NCBI RefSeq assembly: GCF_009689585.1
Contig: NZ_AP018694.1
Coordinates: 496,001-560,000 of the forward strand
Source of the DNA: Aquipluma nitroreducens
Lineage (GTDB): Bacteria > Bacteroidota > Bacteroidia > Bacteroidales > Prolixibacteraceae
Reading direction: 5' to 3'
Length of the DNA: 64,000 nucleotides
Part shown: positions 17,989 through 25,642 of the stretch, in pieces
How the letters are laid out: the number at the start of each line of letters is the position of its first letter
How positions within the stretch are numbered: the stretch's first letter is position 1
Position numbers and translations under genes: made by a program
The notes under the pieces: model-generated
Database searches by the model: none
Told to the model about the DNA's origin: nothing
The model's input: the letters and a program-made list of their open reading frames with translations, nothing else

Positions 17989-18939
17989 TTATTTCATTGC
18001 CCCTTTGGTGATCATCATCATGGCTGCTGTTTTCACCATCCGCCCCCCGCCGCTTCCGGTACCGGATGCGCTGACAATCCATGATGCAATTTTGGGTACC
18101 ATCATCAGGCCTACGATGCCACAAACCGGAACAACCATGTTGGAAACGTAGTACAGTGAGGGCTGGTAGATCAACGAGGCTTTGGTGGCTGCTATCTCGG
18201 CATCAAGCACATAAATCAGTACTTCCTGAACCAATGAAAGGACAATCAATGCGATGGGTAAATACAGGTTCACGTTCACAAACCGGGCAATCCATTGCAG
18301 GTAGTTTTCCTGAAAGCCGTCAAAGATAGAGACTGCAAATACCAACGGCCCGAAGATGATCAGCAGCACACAAAAGACGGTTCGCAAAAAAGCGATCAGA
18401 TAGACCAGCGCTTCAAAAAAGGATTCCAGAAGCTGCCGGACACTGTCCATAAAGTAGAAGTTGATCTGGTGTTGCAATGCCCTTCCAGAAACAATGTTAT
18501 AGGTGGTCAAAAGAAGGTTAACCCCTTTGTCCCATAGCGCTGCTTCTTTTTCTTCATTCTCTTGAAAGGAAGGCAAATCGACCGCTAGGATGGCATCCTG
18601 CTTTTCTTCCAGTTTGGCTGCTACAATGTGTTTTTTGTCTGCATAGATGGCTTCAGAGAGCTTGGTCAGCCCTTTGGTGGGAACCATCAGCAGTTGAACA
18701 AAGGGAGCCCAGAAGGTAATGACCAGCACCAGTGCAAAAGGCCTAAGCAAGGGTAAAAGTGAGATTGGATTATCAGCAATCAGCTGTTCATAGATGCGTT
18801 TGGAGATGTACAGAAAAGCGGCGATGCCGCCAATGGCACGGGCCATATTCACCAGCAACTGGGCATTGTCCAGGCCTCCGCGGACCAGTACATCCGTAAA
18901 TTGGAAAAAGCTTTGGGTACTCATTACTTGTAAAAGCAT
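17989..18939 (-). CDS. traJ: Conjugative transposon protein TraJ
   Basis: The 316-residue polytopic membrane protein has about six hydrophobic segments, including FALVLVITFWAPFVQLLMVP near 85, FLRTVFCVLLIIFGPLVFAV near 195, and Val/Gly-rich segments near the end. The pattern matches TraJ, a VirB6/TrbL-like inner-membrane channel protein. The C-terminus has a short Gly-rich stretch (SGTGSGGG) before a basic tail. It lies between an exported unassigned protein and traK. Confidence 0.92.
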   Translation of the reverse strand: MLLQVMSTQSFFQFTDVLVRGGLDNAQLLVNMARAIGGIAAFLYISKRIYEQLIADNPISLLPLLRPFALVLVITFWAPFVQLLMVPTKGLTKLSEAIYADKKHIVAAKLEEKQDAILAVDLPSFQENEEKEAALWDKGVNLLLTTYNIVSGRALQHQINFYFMDSVRQLLESFFEALVYLIAFLRTVFCVLLIIFGPLVFAVSIFDGFQENYLQWIARFVNVNLYLPIALIVLSLVQEVLIYVLDAEIAATKASLIYQPSLYYVSNMVVPVCGIVGLMMVPKIASWIVSASGTGSGGGRMVKTAAMMMITKGAMK

Positions 18940-18978
18940 GAATCAAGTTTTAAATGGTTAATGATCAATGGTTAATTG

Positions 18979-19692
18979 TTAGTCCTTCAGGAAAGCATAG
19001 GACTGAGGCACATTGTTGTTGAAAGCCTGAAAGTGTAATACCTTTCGGTAGGTGTAGTCAGTCTCTCCGATTTGCTTGTTTAGTTCGCAATGGATTTCGT
19101 CAAAGGCTTCCAGCTTTTTGCCGTGGTCGGTCAGAAACAGGTTGACGGAAATAAACCGGGTCAGTAACTCATCAGCCTCCTTTTGATAGGTTTGCCTGAG
19201 CCATTTGCAGTTGGGCAATTTATCCAGGTTGTCGATACTGATATAAAGCCGGATAAATCCGGAAGCGATACTGTAAACGTCGGGCAACTGGTCGGAATTG
19301 GCATCGAAGATCTTCTTTTCAATGTCCCGCTGGGTTTCTGTATTGTTTTTGATTTGCTCCGTCTCCTCGTGCCTGCCTTTTATCTGTGACTTTTCAAATA
19401 ACCGTTCAGCAAGTTTCAGCAAGTTGACTTTCAGCAATCCAACATAACCTTCAGTATCATAGACCGGTTCCGCTATTACTTCTATATAATAGTGGGTAGG
19501 CCAGGTGCGGATAAAAACATGAGGGATGGGGATCAGGCTGCCTTTGAAGGCAATAAAAGAAAGCGGATAGGTTCCTTGCATGTCCGGATAAGTTCCATTC
19601 CACGGTTTAATGTCAAAAACCTGGGCTTTCAATTCCTTCCCCGGCAGCAGAGCTGCCAAGGGAAAGATGAGAATGAAAAGTATTGTTTTCAT
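18979..19692 (-). CDS. Exported tra-operon protein, unassigned
   Basis: I choose the ATG at 19692 because it begins a clean signal peptide (MKTILFILIFPLAALLPG) and follows a purine-rich GAAGAAG. The upstream ATG at 19728 would overlap the previous gene. The mature protein, about 215 residues, is helical with a charged stretch near 110-140 (HEETEQIKNNTETQRDIEKK). It sits where CTnDOT-type operons carry traH/traI, but I cannot align it to either. It is probably a periplasmic component of the mating channel. Confidence 0.75.
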   Translation of the reverse strand: MKTILFILIFPLAALLPGKELKAQVFDIKPWNGTYPDMQGTYPLSFIAFKGSLIPIPHVFIRTWPTHYYIEVIAEPVYDTEGYVGLLKVNLLKLAERLFEKSQIKGRHEETEQIKNNTETQRDIEKKIFDANSDQLPDVYSIASGFIRLYISIDNLDKLPNCKWLRQTYQKEADELLTRFISVNLFLTDHGKKLEAFDEIHCELNKQIGETDYTYRKVLHFQAFNNNVPQSYAFLKD

Positions 19693-19720
19693 AGCTTCTT
19701 CTGTAATTAGCCGTTGATTG

Positions 19721-20404
19721 TTAATCATAGAGGGTATAGTAAAAGGCGAACTTTTCGATCTGCCCGGTATTGAAACTTCTTTGGTAGGATGCCCAGGCCA
19801 GCTTGTTGTAGAGGTAACAGATCGTTCCGTAATGCTTTTTCACTTCGTTATAAATCCCGTTGATGGTGTCATACCGCTGTTTGTCGTCCATCATAAACAG
19901 GTCATCTTCCACGATGGTATTCAAAATGGTGGTGACCAGTTGGCGACTGTCATCCAGTACCAGGTCAAAAGATTCGACAATCACCGCTGCTTGTCGTGTT
20001 GTGAAGTTTTCGTCCTCAACCAGCAAGGGTAATTTGGTTGTATAGATGTAGATGATCTTATCCAGCATCTCTTTGGTCTGCTTGATGCGCTTGTAATCTT
20101 TGATCAGGTAGCTCACCTTTTGAAGGCTTGCAAGTTTCTTCTGATCAATCCCAACCAGTTCTGAGGTTAACCCTTTGATATCGCCGTTCAGGATTTTAAT
20201 CAGCACATTGTACCAGTTAATTTCTGACAGGATTCCCTTTTCCTGTTCCCATAAGGTTTCGCGCTGGATGCCTGCCCCCACATCAGTCACCGGGGCCTGG
20301 GCAAAAGTGTTTTTGGGGATGAGTATGCTGAATAAAACAACTATCCCAATGGTTAAAAATGGTGCTTTTGTTCTCGTTGTTGGCGTTGTTGTAATTGTTT
20401 GCAT
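19721..20404 (-). CDS. Exported TraI-like tra-operon protein
   Basis: I place the start at the ATG at 20404, just past the traG stop at 20424. A frame extension to 20449 would overlap traG. The protein, about 227 residues, has a signal peptide (hydrophobic FLTIGIVVLFSILI, then FAQAP). It is otherwise helical, with coiled-coil-like segments near 85-115 (ASLQKVSYLIKDYKRIKQT). Position right after traG and the exported helical layout recall TraI (VirB5-like minor pilin/assembly type), but the assignment is tentative. Confidence 0.72.
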   Translation of the reverse strand: MQTITTTPTTRTKAPFLTIGIVVLFSILIPKNTFAQAPVTDVGAGIQRETLWEQEKGILSEINWYNVLIKILNGDIKGLTSELVGIDQKKLASLQKVSYLIKDYKRIKQTKEMLDKIIYIYTTKLPLLVEDENFTTRQAAVIVESFDLVLDDSRQLVTTILNTIVEDDLFMMDDKQRYDTINGIYNEVKKHYGTICYLYNKLAWASYQRSFNTGQIEKFAFYYTLYD

Positions 20405-20423
20405 GACTGTAATTGTTGATGTT

Positions 20424-22850
20424 TTACATGGATTTGAGGATTTCGACAAAGGATTGATCCTGCCCTTCCTGGAGTTTTTTCAGGATCGCTTCCTTTTCGC
20501 TTTGTTCAGAGGTGTAGCAGTAGTATTCAGGCTTACTCACTTCCAGTGCATAAACCTGAGAGTAGCTTCCAAGGCCAATAAAGACTTCCTTGAGCTTTCT
20601 TCCCGAAGGCAGGTTTTTATTGATCGAAAGGATCTGGTCTTTCTGGAAGTCGGACAATCCAAGGGTATCGCTGATACTCTGGAACTTGTTCCGAAATTTG
20701 CTCATGTCAAGTAGTATTCGGGTATCGGCATTGTTGATAATCGCATCCCGGATCACCGGAGAGGAAATCACATCGTCCACTTCTTGGGTGACCACCATCG
20801 CTTCTCCAAAGAATTTGCGGATCGTTTTGTAGAAGTATTTGATGTAGCTGGCCATCTGTGGAGTGGCAATGGCCTTCCATGCTTCTTCGATGCACAGGAC
20901 CTTTCGAACACCTTTTAACCGCCTCATTTTCTGCATGAAAATGTCGATAATGATCAGGGTGGCAACCGGAAAAATCGTTGCATGATCCTTGATGTTATCT
21001 AATTCGAAGACAATAAATGGGCACCGGAAAAACTCATCGGTATCCATCTGCTTGTTCAGCAAATAGTCATACTCTCCTCCCCGATAATATTTGCCCAGAA
21101 TGAAGAAAAATTCATTGCTGTTGAACTGGATGGATTGTTCTTTAACCAGTGTTGGAATGTAGCTTTCGCAGAATTCGTAATAACCATTGAAAGACCGCTC
21201 ATTTGAGTCTGATTCAAAAAAGGCTGTTAATGAATGGGCAATCACATCCTTCTCCATCTCGGAAAGGTTTTCCTTGTAAATGGTATAGATCACCGACAAA
21301 ATAGTCTGTTTGCGTTCAATGTCGAGTTCGCCTTCCAAAATAAAAGGATTGAACGAAATCGGATTTTCAGTAGTAAACTCCACCATCATTGCTCCACCCT
21401 GGTCTTTGAGTCTTTCGTTCAGGTAGATGGTCAGCAGTTCATAGCTTCTACCTACGTCCAACAGCACAATGTGGCAATTGCCGCTTTCTGCATATTGTCT
21501 GAGCAGATGGTTGGTGAAAAACGATTTTCCTGAACCTGATCCTCCAATAATAATTTTATTGCGGTTATGGATCAGGTGTTTGTGCGTCGGTTCATCCGAA
21601 ATGTCAATCTTCACCGGGCAACCCTCCAAGCGGTCGGAAAGCCGTATGGTAAAATCAGAATTACTGTTTTTCAGTTCCCCTTCAAAATTGGTCAAACAGC
21701 AAGCCTGTGGAACCTGGGTGATAAAAAGCTCTGTTTCAGGAAGCTGCGTTGAAAACGGCACACAAGAAAAAAACAGCATTGGCAGATCATGGGTGTGCTG
21801 GTAAGGGAAACAGTTCATCATCGAAAAAGCGGAACTGGTTTCGCTTTTGTGTTGCTTCAAATCTTTCAGTGCTGAATTGAAAAGCATCACATTAAAGTGT
21901 GTTTTCACGATTTTTTCTCCAGATGTTTGTACCTGGTCCAGAAAGGATTCAATCAGCCCTGAATTGACTTTGTTCTCGGATGAGAATTTGGATAAACTGA
22001 AAATCTTTTTGTAACTGCCTTCCAGAAAGCCTTTGATATCCTGTTGGTCGGGAATGTAAATGAACTGGTTGGTGATGTGCGAAAACGGCAGATGATAACT
22101 GACCGGATAAACCAGAGACACAGGCAGTCCTGTCTGCGGATGTTCTGAAGCGGGCCTGAGTTCTGCCGGAATGTGGGAATAATCGCTTAATGACAATACT
22201 TCCACAAACTGATCCATTACTTTCAGCCTATCTCTGAAATCGATCCCGCCAAGAGCCGGATGGTTTTCAGTAAAGTTCAGGCTCAAAAAGCGTTCGATCA
22301 GTCCCAGGGAATGATCATCTCCGATGGCTTCTTCCATAGATATGGGCTTACAGACAATTCCGTTTTGCTGAAAGATGGCCATCACATTTCCTTTCAGTTC
22401 GTTGATCTTGTCGTATTGCAATTTTTCCAGGTTGCGATCTTTCCGGGAAAAGATCAGGGCAGATTCCAGATAACTTTTCAGAAGACCTTTATTCAGCAAG
22501 CTGATGTAAAAACAGCAGTCGTGCTTTAAGTAATGTCTTCCGTCAAAGTGTTCCAGGTATGATTCATTCAGACTTTCAGTGTTATTTATTTCGGACTCTT
22601 CTTCCAAATCTGTCGGATGAAATTCGTTGACCAGAAAGAAATCCTGCTTATGGATAAAACTTCCGGCTGGCAACAGGTTGATCATCCGCTGAAAGGTATC
22701 ATGTAGCATATACAGTTTCTCGGTACTACACGAGAGCACTTCTGGCAACTGAAGCCGAAACCCGATGGTCATATCCAGGTTATTGGAAACCTGAATGTCG
22801 TTGTTGAATCCCAGTATTGGGAGAATCGTTTCAAGGTTCTTGATCTTCAT
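20424..22850 (-). CDS. traG: Conjugation ATPase TraG (VirB4-like)
   Basis: This 808-residue ATPase powers assembly and transport in the transfer channel. The N-terminal domain (about 1-420) is the TraG/VirB4 type (FRLQLPEVLSCSTEKLYMLH). Walker A (IIGGSGSGKSFFTNHLL) is near 435 and Walker B (KVLCIEEAWKAIATPQ) near 653, followed by VTQEVDDVISSPVIRDAIIN. Its start overlaps the traF stop (ATGA). It is the largest tra protein and is intact. Confidence 0.95.
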   Translation of the reverse strand: MKIKNLETILPILGFNNDIQVSNNLDMTIGFRLQLPEVLSCSTEKLYMLHDTFQRMINLLPAGSFIHKQDFFLVNEFHPTDLEEESEINNTESLNESYLEHFDGRHYLKHDCCFYISLLNKGLLKSYLESALIFSRKDRNLEKLQYDKINELKGNVMAIFQQNGIVCKPISMEEAIGDDHSLGLIERFLSLNFTENHPALGGIDFRDRLKVMDQFVEVLSLSDYSHIPAELRPASEHPQTGLPVSLVYPVSYHLPFSHITNQFIYIPDQQDIKGFLEGSYKKIFSLSKFSSENKVNSGLIESFLDQVQTSGEKIVKTHFNVMLFNSALKDLKQHKSETSSAFSMMNCFPYQHTHDLPMLFFSCVPFSTQLPETELFITQVPQACCLTNFEGELKNSNSDFTIRLSDRLEGCPVKIDISDEPTHKHLIHNRNKIIIGGSGSGKSFFTNHLLRQYAESGNCHIVLLDVGRSYELLTIYLNERLKDQGGAMMVEFTTENPISFNPFILEGELDIERKQTILSVIYTIYKENLSEMEKDVIAHSLTAFFESDSNERSFNGYYEFCESYIPTLVKEQSIQFNSNEFFFILGKYYRGGEYDYLLNKQMDTDEFFRCPFIVFELDNIKDHATIFPVATLIIIDIFMQKMRRLKGVRKVLCIEEAWKAIATPQMASYIKYFYKTIRKFFGEAMVVTQEVDDVISSPVIRDAIINNADTRILLDMSKFRNKFQSISDTLGLSDFQKDQILSINKNLPSGRKLKEVFIGLGSYSQVYALEVSKPEYYCYTSEQSEKEAILKKLQEGQDQSFVEILKSM

Positions 22851-23152
22851 ATGGAAAATGTTTGAGGAATTCGTCGTTTGCAGCTAATGAATTGAGGCAG
22901 CTTTCTGGCGGTCTGTTTCTTGCCCCACCCTTCCGGACCGTACTTCTTCTGGATGGTGTTGAGCCGGTAGAGATATCCGAAAAAAGCAGGAACCCCGATC
23001 AGAACGGCAGGGAAAACACCGACTAGAATGTAGAGTGCTGAGAACAAAAAGAAAGTCGCAATGATGCCATACAATGCCCGGAATACCAAAGGGCCGGAAA
23101 GCCCTTTGATATACAACCGGGTATCCACCTTTTTGACCGGATAGCCCTGCAT
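22847..23152 (-). CDS. traF: Conjugative transposon protein TraF (DUF4133)
   Basis: The best start is the ATG at 23152, which overlaps the traE stop as TGATG and gives 101 residues. A frame extension to 23257 lies inside traE and is not needed. The protein has two hydrophobic segments (LVFRALYGIIATFFLFSALY and VGVFPAVLIGVPAFFGYLY) followed by QKKYGPEGWGKKQ, the DUF4133/TraF pattern (VirB3-like). It partners TraG at the inner membrane. Confidence 0.9.
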   Translation of the reverse strand: MQGYPVKKVDTRLYIKGLSGPLVFRALYGIIATFFLFSALYILVGVFPAVLIGVPAFFGYLYRLNTIQKKYGPEGWGKKQTARKLPQFISCKRRIPQTFSI

Positions 23153-23466
23153 CAGACAAAGAATGCTTTGATCACCACTCCCACCAAAATCAGGAACAAA
23201 CATGCACCAAACCAACCCATGATGGCTTTCTGTGTGTCCTGATCGCCACTCTGCCATTTGATGTAAACACGAACACCACCGATCAAACCGACTACGGCAC
23301 CAATAGCAATGATCAGGTTCGAGATCGGGTCAATGTAGGAACTGACTTCGGCTGTAGCTTGGTCAATCCCGGCAGCGGACTGGGCCATCGTTTGGTAAAT
23401 GCCAAGGATTAGGAATGCAACAAGGGCTTCCACCCCTTTAAAAAAACGCTGAACTTCTGTTTTCAT
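23152..23466 (-). CDS. traE: Conjugative transposon protein TraE (DUF4134)
   Basis: The 104-residue protein has an N-terminal hydrophobic segment serving as signal (LVAFLILGIYQTMAQ). Two membrane helices follow (SNLIIAIGAVVGLIGGVRVY and GWFGACLFLILVGVVIKAFF) around the conserved KWQSGDQDTQKAI loop. This is the DUF4134/TraE pattern, a VirB2-like pilin candidate. It directly precedes traF. Confidence 0.92.
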   Translation of the reverse strand: MKTEVQRFFKGVEALVAFLILGIYQTMAQSAAGIDQATAEVSSYIDPISNLIIAIGAVVGLIGGVRVYIKWQSGDQDTQKAIMGWFGACLFLILVGVVIKAFFV

Positions 23467-23505
23467 GAAACTTTGAGTTTTTAAGAATGAATAATTGAGG
23501 ATGAT

Positions 23506-23865
23506 TTATGACTGAAACTGGATGTTCTCCAGAATTTTTGGCAATTGCGGATGATTGTGATTTGTAAAGCACTCGATGGGATAACCGTCGTCCATCCCGG
23601 TTTCTTCGTATAAGGAAACAGGTAAGAGAATCGCTTCTGTCAACCGGATCGGGATAAGCTCAGAAGGATAATCCTTCGAGGAAACGGCAATGGGTTGCAA
23701 TCCTTCAGAAAGAACCGGAGTAAATTGGTCGTCCTCAAAAAGAGTTTTCCGATTGTTTTTTTTATTGACAAGCGCCATAAGGACAATTGACAGGTTCCAT
23801 AAAATAAGGGCTCCTGTAATGAATTGAATGAATTGCCCCCAACTAATTTGATCGATTCCAAACAT
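23506..23865 (-). CDS. Small membrane protein at the head of the tra operon
   Basis: The 119-residue protein has one membrane segment near the N-terminus (FIQFITGALILWNLSIVLMA) and a cytoplasmic tail rich in Pro, Glu and Asn. It is the first gene before traE (39 nt gap) and is probably the first gene of the tra transcript. Family not recognised; its position recalls small TraC/TraD-type proteins of related elements. Confidence 0.65.
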   Translation of the reverse strand: MFGIDQISWGQFIQFITGALILWNLSIVLMALVNKKNNRKTLFEDDQFTPVLSEGLQPIAVSSKDYPSELIPIRLTEAILLPVSLYEETGMDDGYPIECFTNHNHPQLPKILENIQFQS

Positions 23866-23980
23866 ATTTTATCTTTTTATAAGTTGATAACTGCTGATGG
23901 GCTTGAATTGGATTTTGGAATCCATTTTCTAAATCATCGCTGCAAATCTCCGGCTTTGGAATCAAACCATTTGTACAGAT

Positions 23981-24001
23981 GAGTTCAGGTGGGGTGTTTT
24001 T
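23981..24001 (-). promoter_or_regulatory. Motif shared upstream of the tra and replication operons, copy 1
   Basis: GAGTTCAGGTGGGGTGTTTT (plus strand) lies about 115 nt upstream of the first tra gene. The same sequence with one T-to-C change occurs at 26975-26995, upstream of the HTH/replication operon. A near-identical 21-nt non-coding motif before two operons of one element suggests a common regulator or RNA control site. Confidence 0.55.
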
Positions 24002-24043
24002 ATTATTAACAAATTGATTGATAATCAATTTGTTAATAATAAA
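23999..24043. repeat. Perfect 21-bp inverted repeat with 3-nt spacer
   Basis: The arm 23999-24019 (starts TTTATTATTAACAAATTG) is the exact reverse complement of 24023-24043, around GAT. It abuts the shared motif upstream of the tra operon. Such a long exact palindrome is not expected by chance. It may be an operator for a dimeric regulator or a strong cruciform/hairpin. Confidence 0.85.
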
Positions 24044-24382
24044 TTTTGGATAGATTTGATAGGGATTGAATTGGTTCCTGAATAGAAGTAATTTGAATTG
24101 ATCGGTTTTGGATCAATTTGAAAGCCGGATCATTTTCGAAAAGAAAAAGAAAAAACAGTCAAAAAAAAAGAAAAAGAAAGCCAATCAAGAGCCGGTCGGG
24201 GCGGAAATGCAAGGCTGTCCCGCTTTCTTTAGTAATACTTTGATAAAAGTGAAAACCAAAATGATTAAAAAAGCGGGGCACTTGCTTTGGTCTTGCATTT
24301 GTTCCGACGTTGGGTTGTGTGGAGACTGGCTAAATTAGGCTTGCTTTTTGATTTTGACGAAACGATTAACTGACCAAAATTT
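24044..24382. other. A+T-rich non-coding spacer
   Basis: No credible gene is seen. The plus strand has a poly-purine tract near 24138-24180 made of AAG/AAA runs. Short frames here are low-complexity Lys runs or antisense and were not accepted. Confidence 0.4.
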
Positions 24383-24860
24383 TTGAGAGCAGGCGGGCGA
24401 AAGGCAAGTGTGGCCCGGAAATGGAATGAAGCTGACAGCCAGGGCCGGAATGGAGCCCTGCATCCGGTTTTGTACAGGGAAGTGGTTGTGGGGAAACCGG
24501 GCGGGCGCAATAGAATGAATCGGGCTACTCTTGCCGTGCGGTACAACCCGGCTTATGAGCTGAACGAGCAAATTGAGCGACCGGTCCCGGTGAGGCACGA
24601 ACGGGGAAAGGGAGCGATAAAGCGAGGGAAGCGAATGTGCCGGGGTACAGGGGAAATACCTGCTAAAAGGAGTTCTAAACCTCTAAATTCATTTTAAACC
24701 TAAAAAAACGGGGAAGTGTGGCCCAATGACGGGAAAAGTCAATCCAGGCATGAAATGACAGGGATTGATCTTTGAACCGGCTTGGACCACTCTTCCATGC
24801 TGAATCGAGGCTTGTTCGCGCCCGGCGGAGCCAAAGCGCGAACAGGCCGCAGAACCAACT
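24383..24860. other. GC-rich, hairpin-rich non-coding region
   Basis: This block is clearly richer in G+C than its A+T-rich left flank. It contains AAGTGTGGCCC twice (24406-24416, 24714-24724), a 6-bp hairpin CAGGGC/GCCCTG (24440-24445, 24455-24460), and a long hairpin at 24809-24848. A plus-strand frame of 104 codons (24383-24697) exists, but its product is Arg/Gly-rich with no recognisable domain. I favour a structured RNA or cis site over a protein. It lies between the replication operon and the tra operon. Confidence 0.5.
24809..24848. repeat. 13-bp GC-rich hairpin
   Basis: 24809-24821 pairs with 24836-24848 over 13 positions with one G-T wobble (core TGTTCGCGC / GCGCGAACA). The 14-nt loop itself holds GGC/GCC. 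No T-run follows on either strand, so it is not a simple terminator. Confidence 0.7.
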
Positions 24861-24913
24861 AACCAAACATCGGCTAATACCTGATTTGGTGTTTATCTTT
24901 TATGGCTTTTATC

Positions 24914-25642
24914 CTAAGCCCTTTTGTCCTTGGTGTCCCGGTCAAAGGCTACCAAATTAAACATTTCGCGCATCCGGCTTCTGATGCGGTTGCCGTATAT
25001 CTCCTCCAACTCTGATGCAGAAAGGTTGGTGGTGATGTGTGTTAGCATCCGTTTTGAAATGAAAAGATCGTAGCGATTCAGCAGGATTTCGGCCATTACG
25101 TTGCATTCATTGCCGTAATATTTCGGGGTTTGTTCCAATCCCAAATCATCAAAACAATACACTTTGGGGATGAAAGGCATGTTGGCATACCTGACAAACG
25201 ATCCCTTGCTGTACTGGTTGATCACTGCAAATCCGTCTTTTTCGAACTCAAAACTAATCTCTCTTGTTGGTTTGACTTGGTATTGGGTTTCTCTTGGGCA
25301 AAAATAGCTAATGAGCTTTAATAAACTGGTCTTGCCGCAGCCGATTGGGCCGCACAAGAGGATACCTTTTCTTAGGTTGATCCCGTGCCTTTCGGCATTT
25401 TCCTGGTCGCCGATGGCATAAACCAGCAGTTTGTAGATCAGCTCTATATCCGTTGGAACTATCGCAAAGTGGTTCCCAAACAGGATTTTACCCCGTTCTT
25501 CCATCCATAGCAGACTGGTCTGTAAATTGAAATTAAACACTCCGCCGCTATAATTGGCTATCTGTTCATAAGGGTTCAGCGTAATTTTTGTTGACGGTGA
25601 CACTGTGTTTGCTGGTCCCGATTTGATTGAATTCTCGTTCAT
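24914..25642 (-). CDS. DnaC/IstB-like ATPase (putative helicase loader)
   Basis: The 242-residue AAA+ ATPase has Walker A ILLCGPIGCGKTSLLKLI near residue 92, Walker B VYCFDDLGLEQTPK near 165, and a sensor-1-like THITTNLSASELEEIYG near 205, ending in RIRSRMREMFNL. This is the DnaC/IstB-type arrangement. Its start lies inside the end of the initiator-like gene (77-nt overlap). Together they look like a self-replication module that would load DnaB on the excised element. Confidence 0.8.
   Translation of the reverse strand: MNENSIKSGPANTVSPSTKITLNPYEQIANYSGGVFNFNLQTSLLWMEERGKILFGNHFAIVPTDIELIYKLLVYAIGDQENAERHGINLRKGILLCGPIGCGKTSLLKLISYFCPRETQYQVKPTREISFEFEKDGFAVINQYSKGSFVRYANMPFIPKVYCFDDLGLEQTPKYYGNECNVMAEILLNRYDLFISKRMLTHITTNLSASELEEIYGNRIRSRMREMFNLVAFDRDTKDKRA

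Noticed and set aside
22847-23257. Longer TraF starting at 23257
   Set aside because: It would overlap traE by about 105 nt; the ATG at 23152 gives a TGATG coupling with the traE stop and the right family length.
23843-24028. A 61-codon minus-strand frame upstream of the tra operon
   Set aside because: It starts inside the perfect palindrome, overlaps the next gene and has no domain; more likely regulatory DNA.
24383-24697. A 104-codon plus-strand frame in the GC-rich block
   Set aside because: Arg/Gly-rich product with no domain, many overlapping frames on both strands, and hairpins throughout; kept only as part of a non-coding region.
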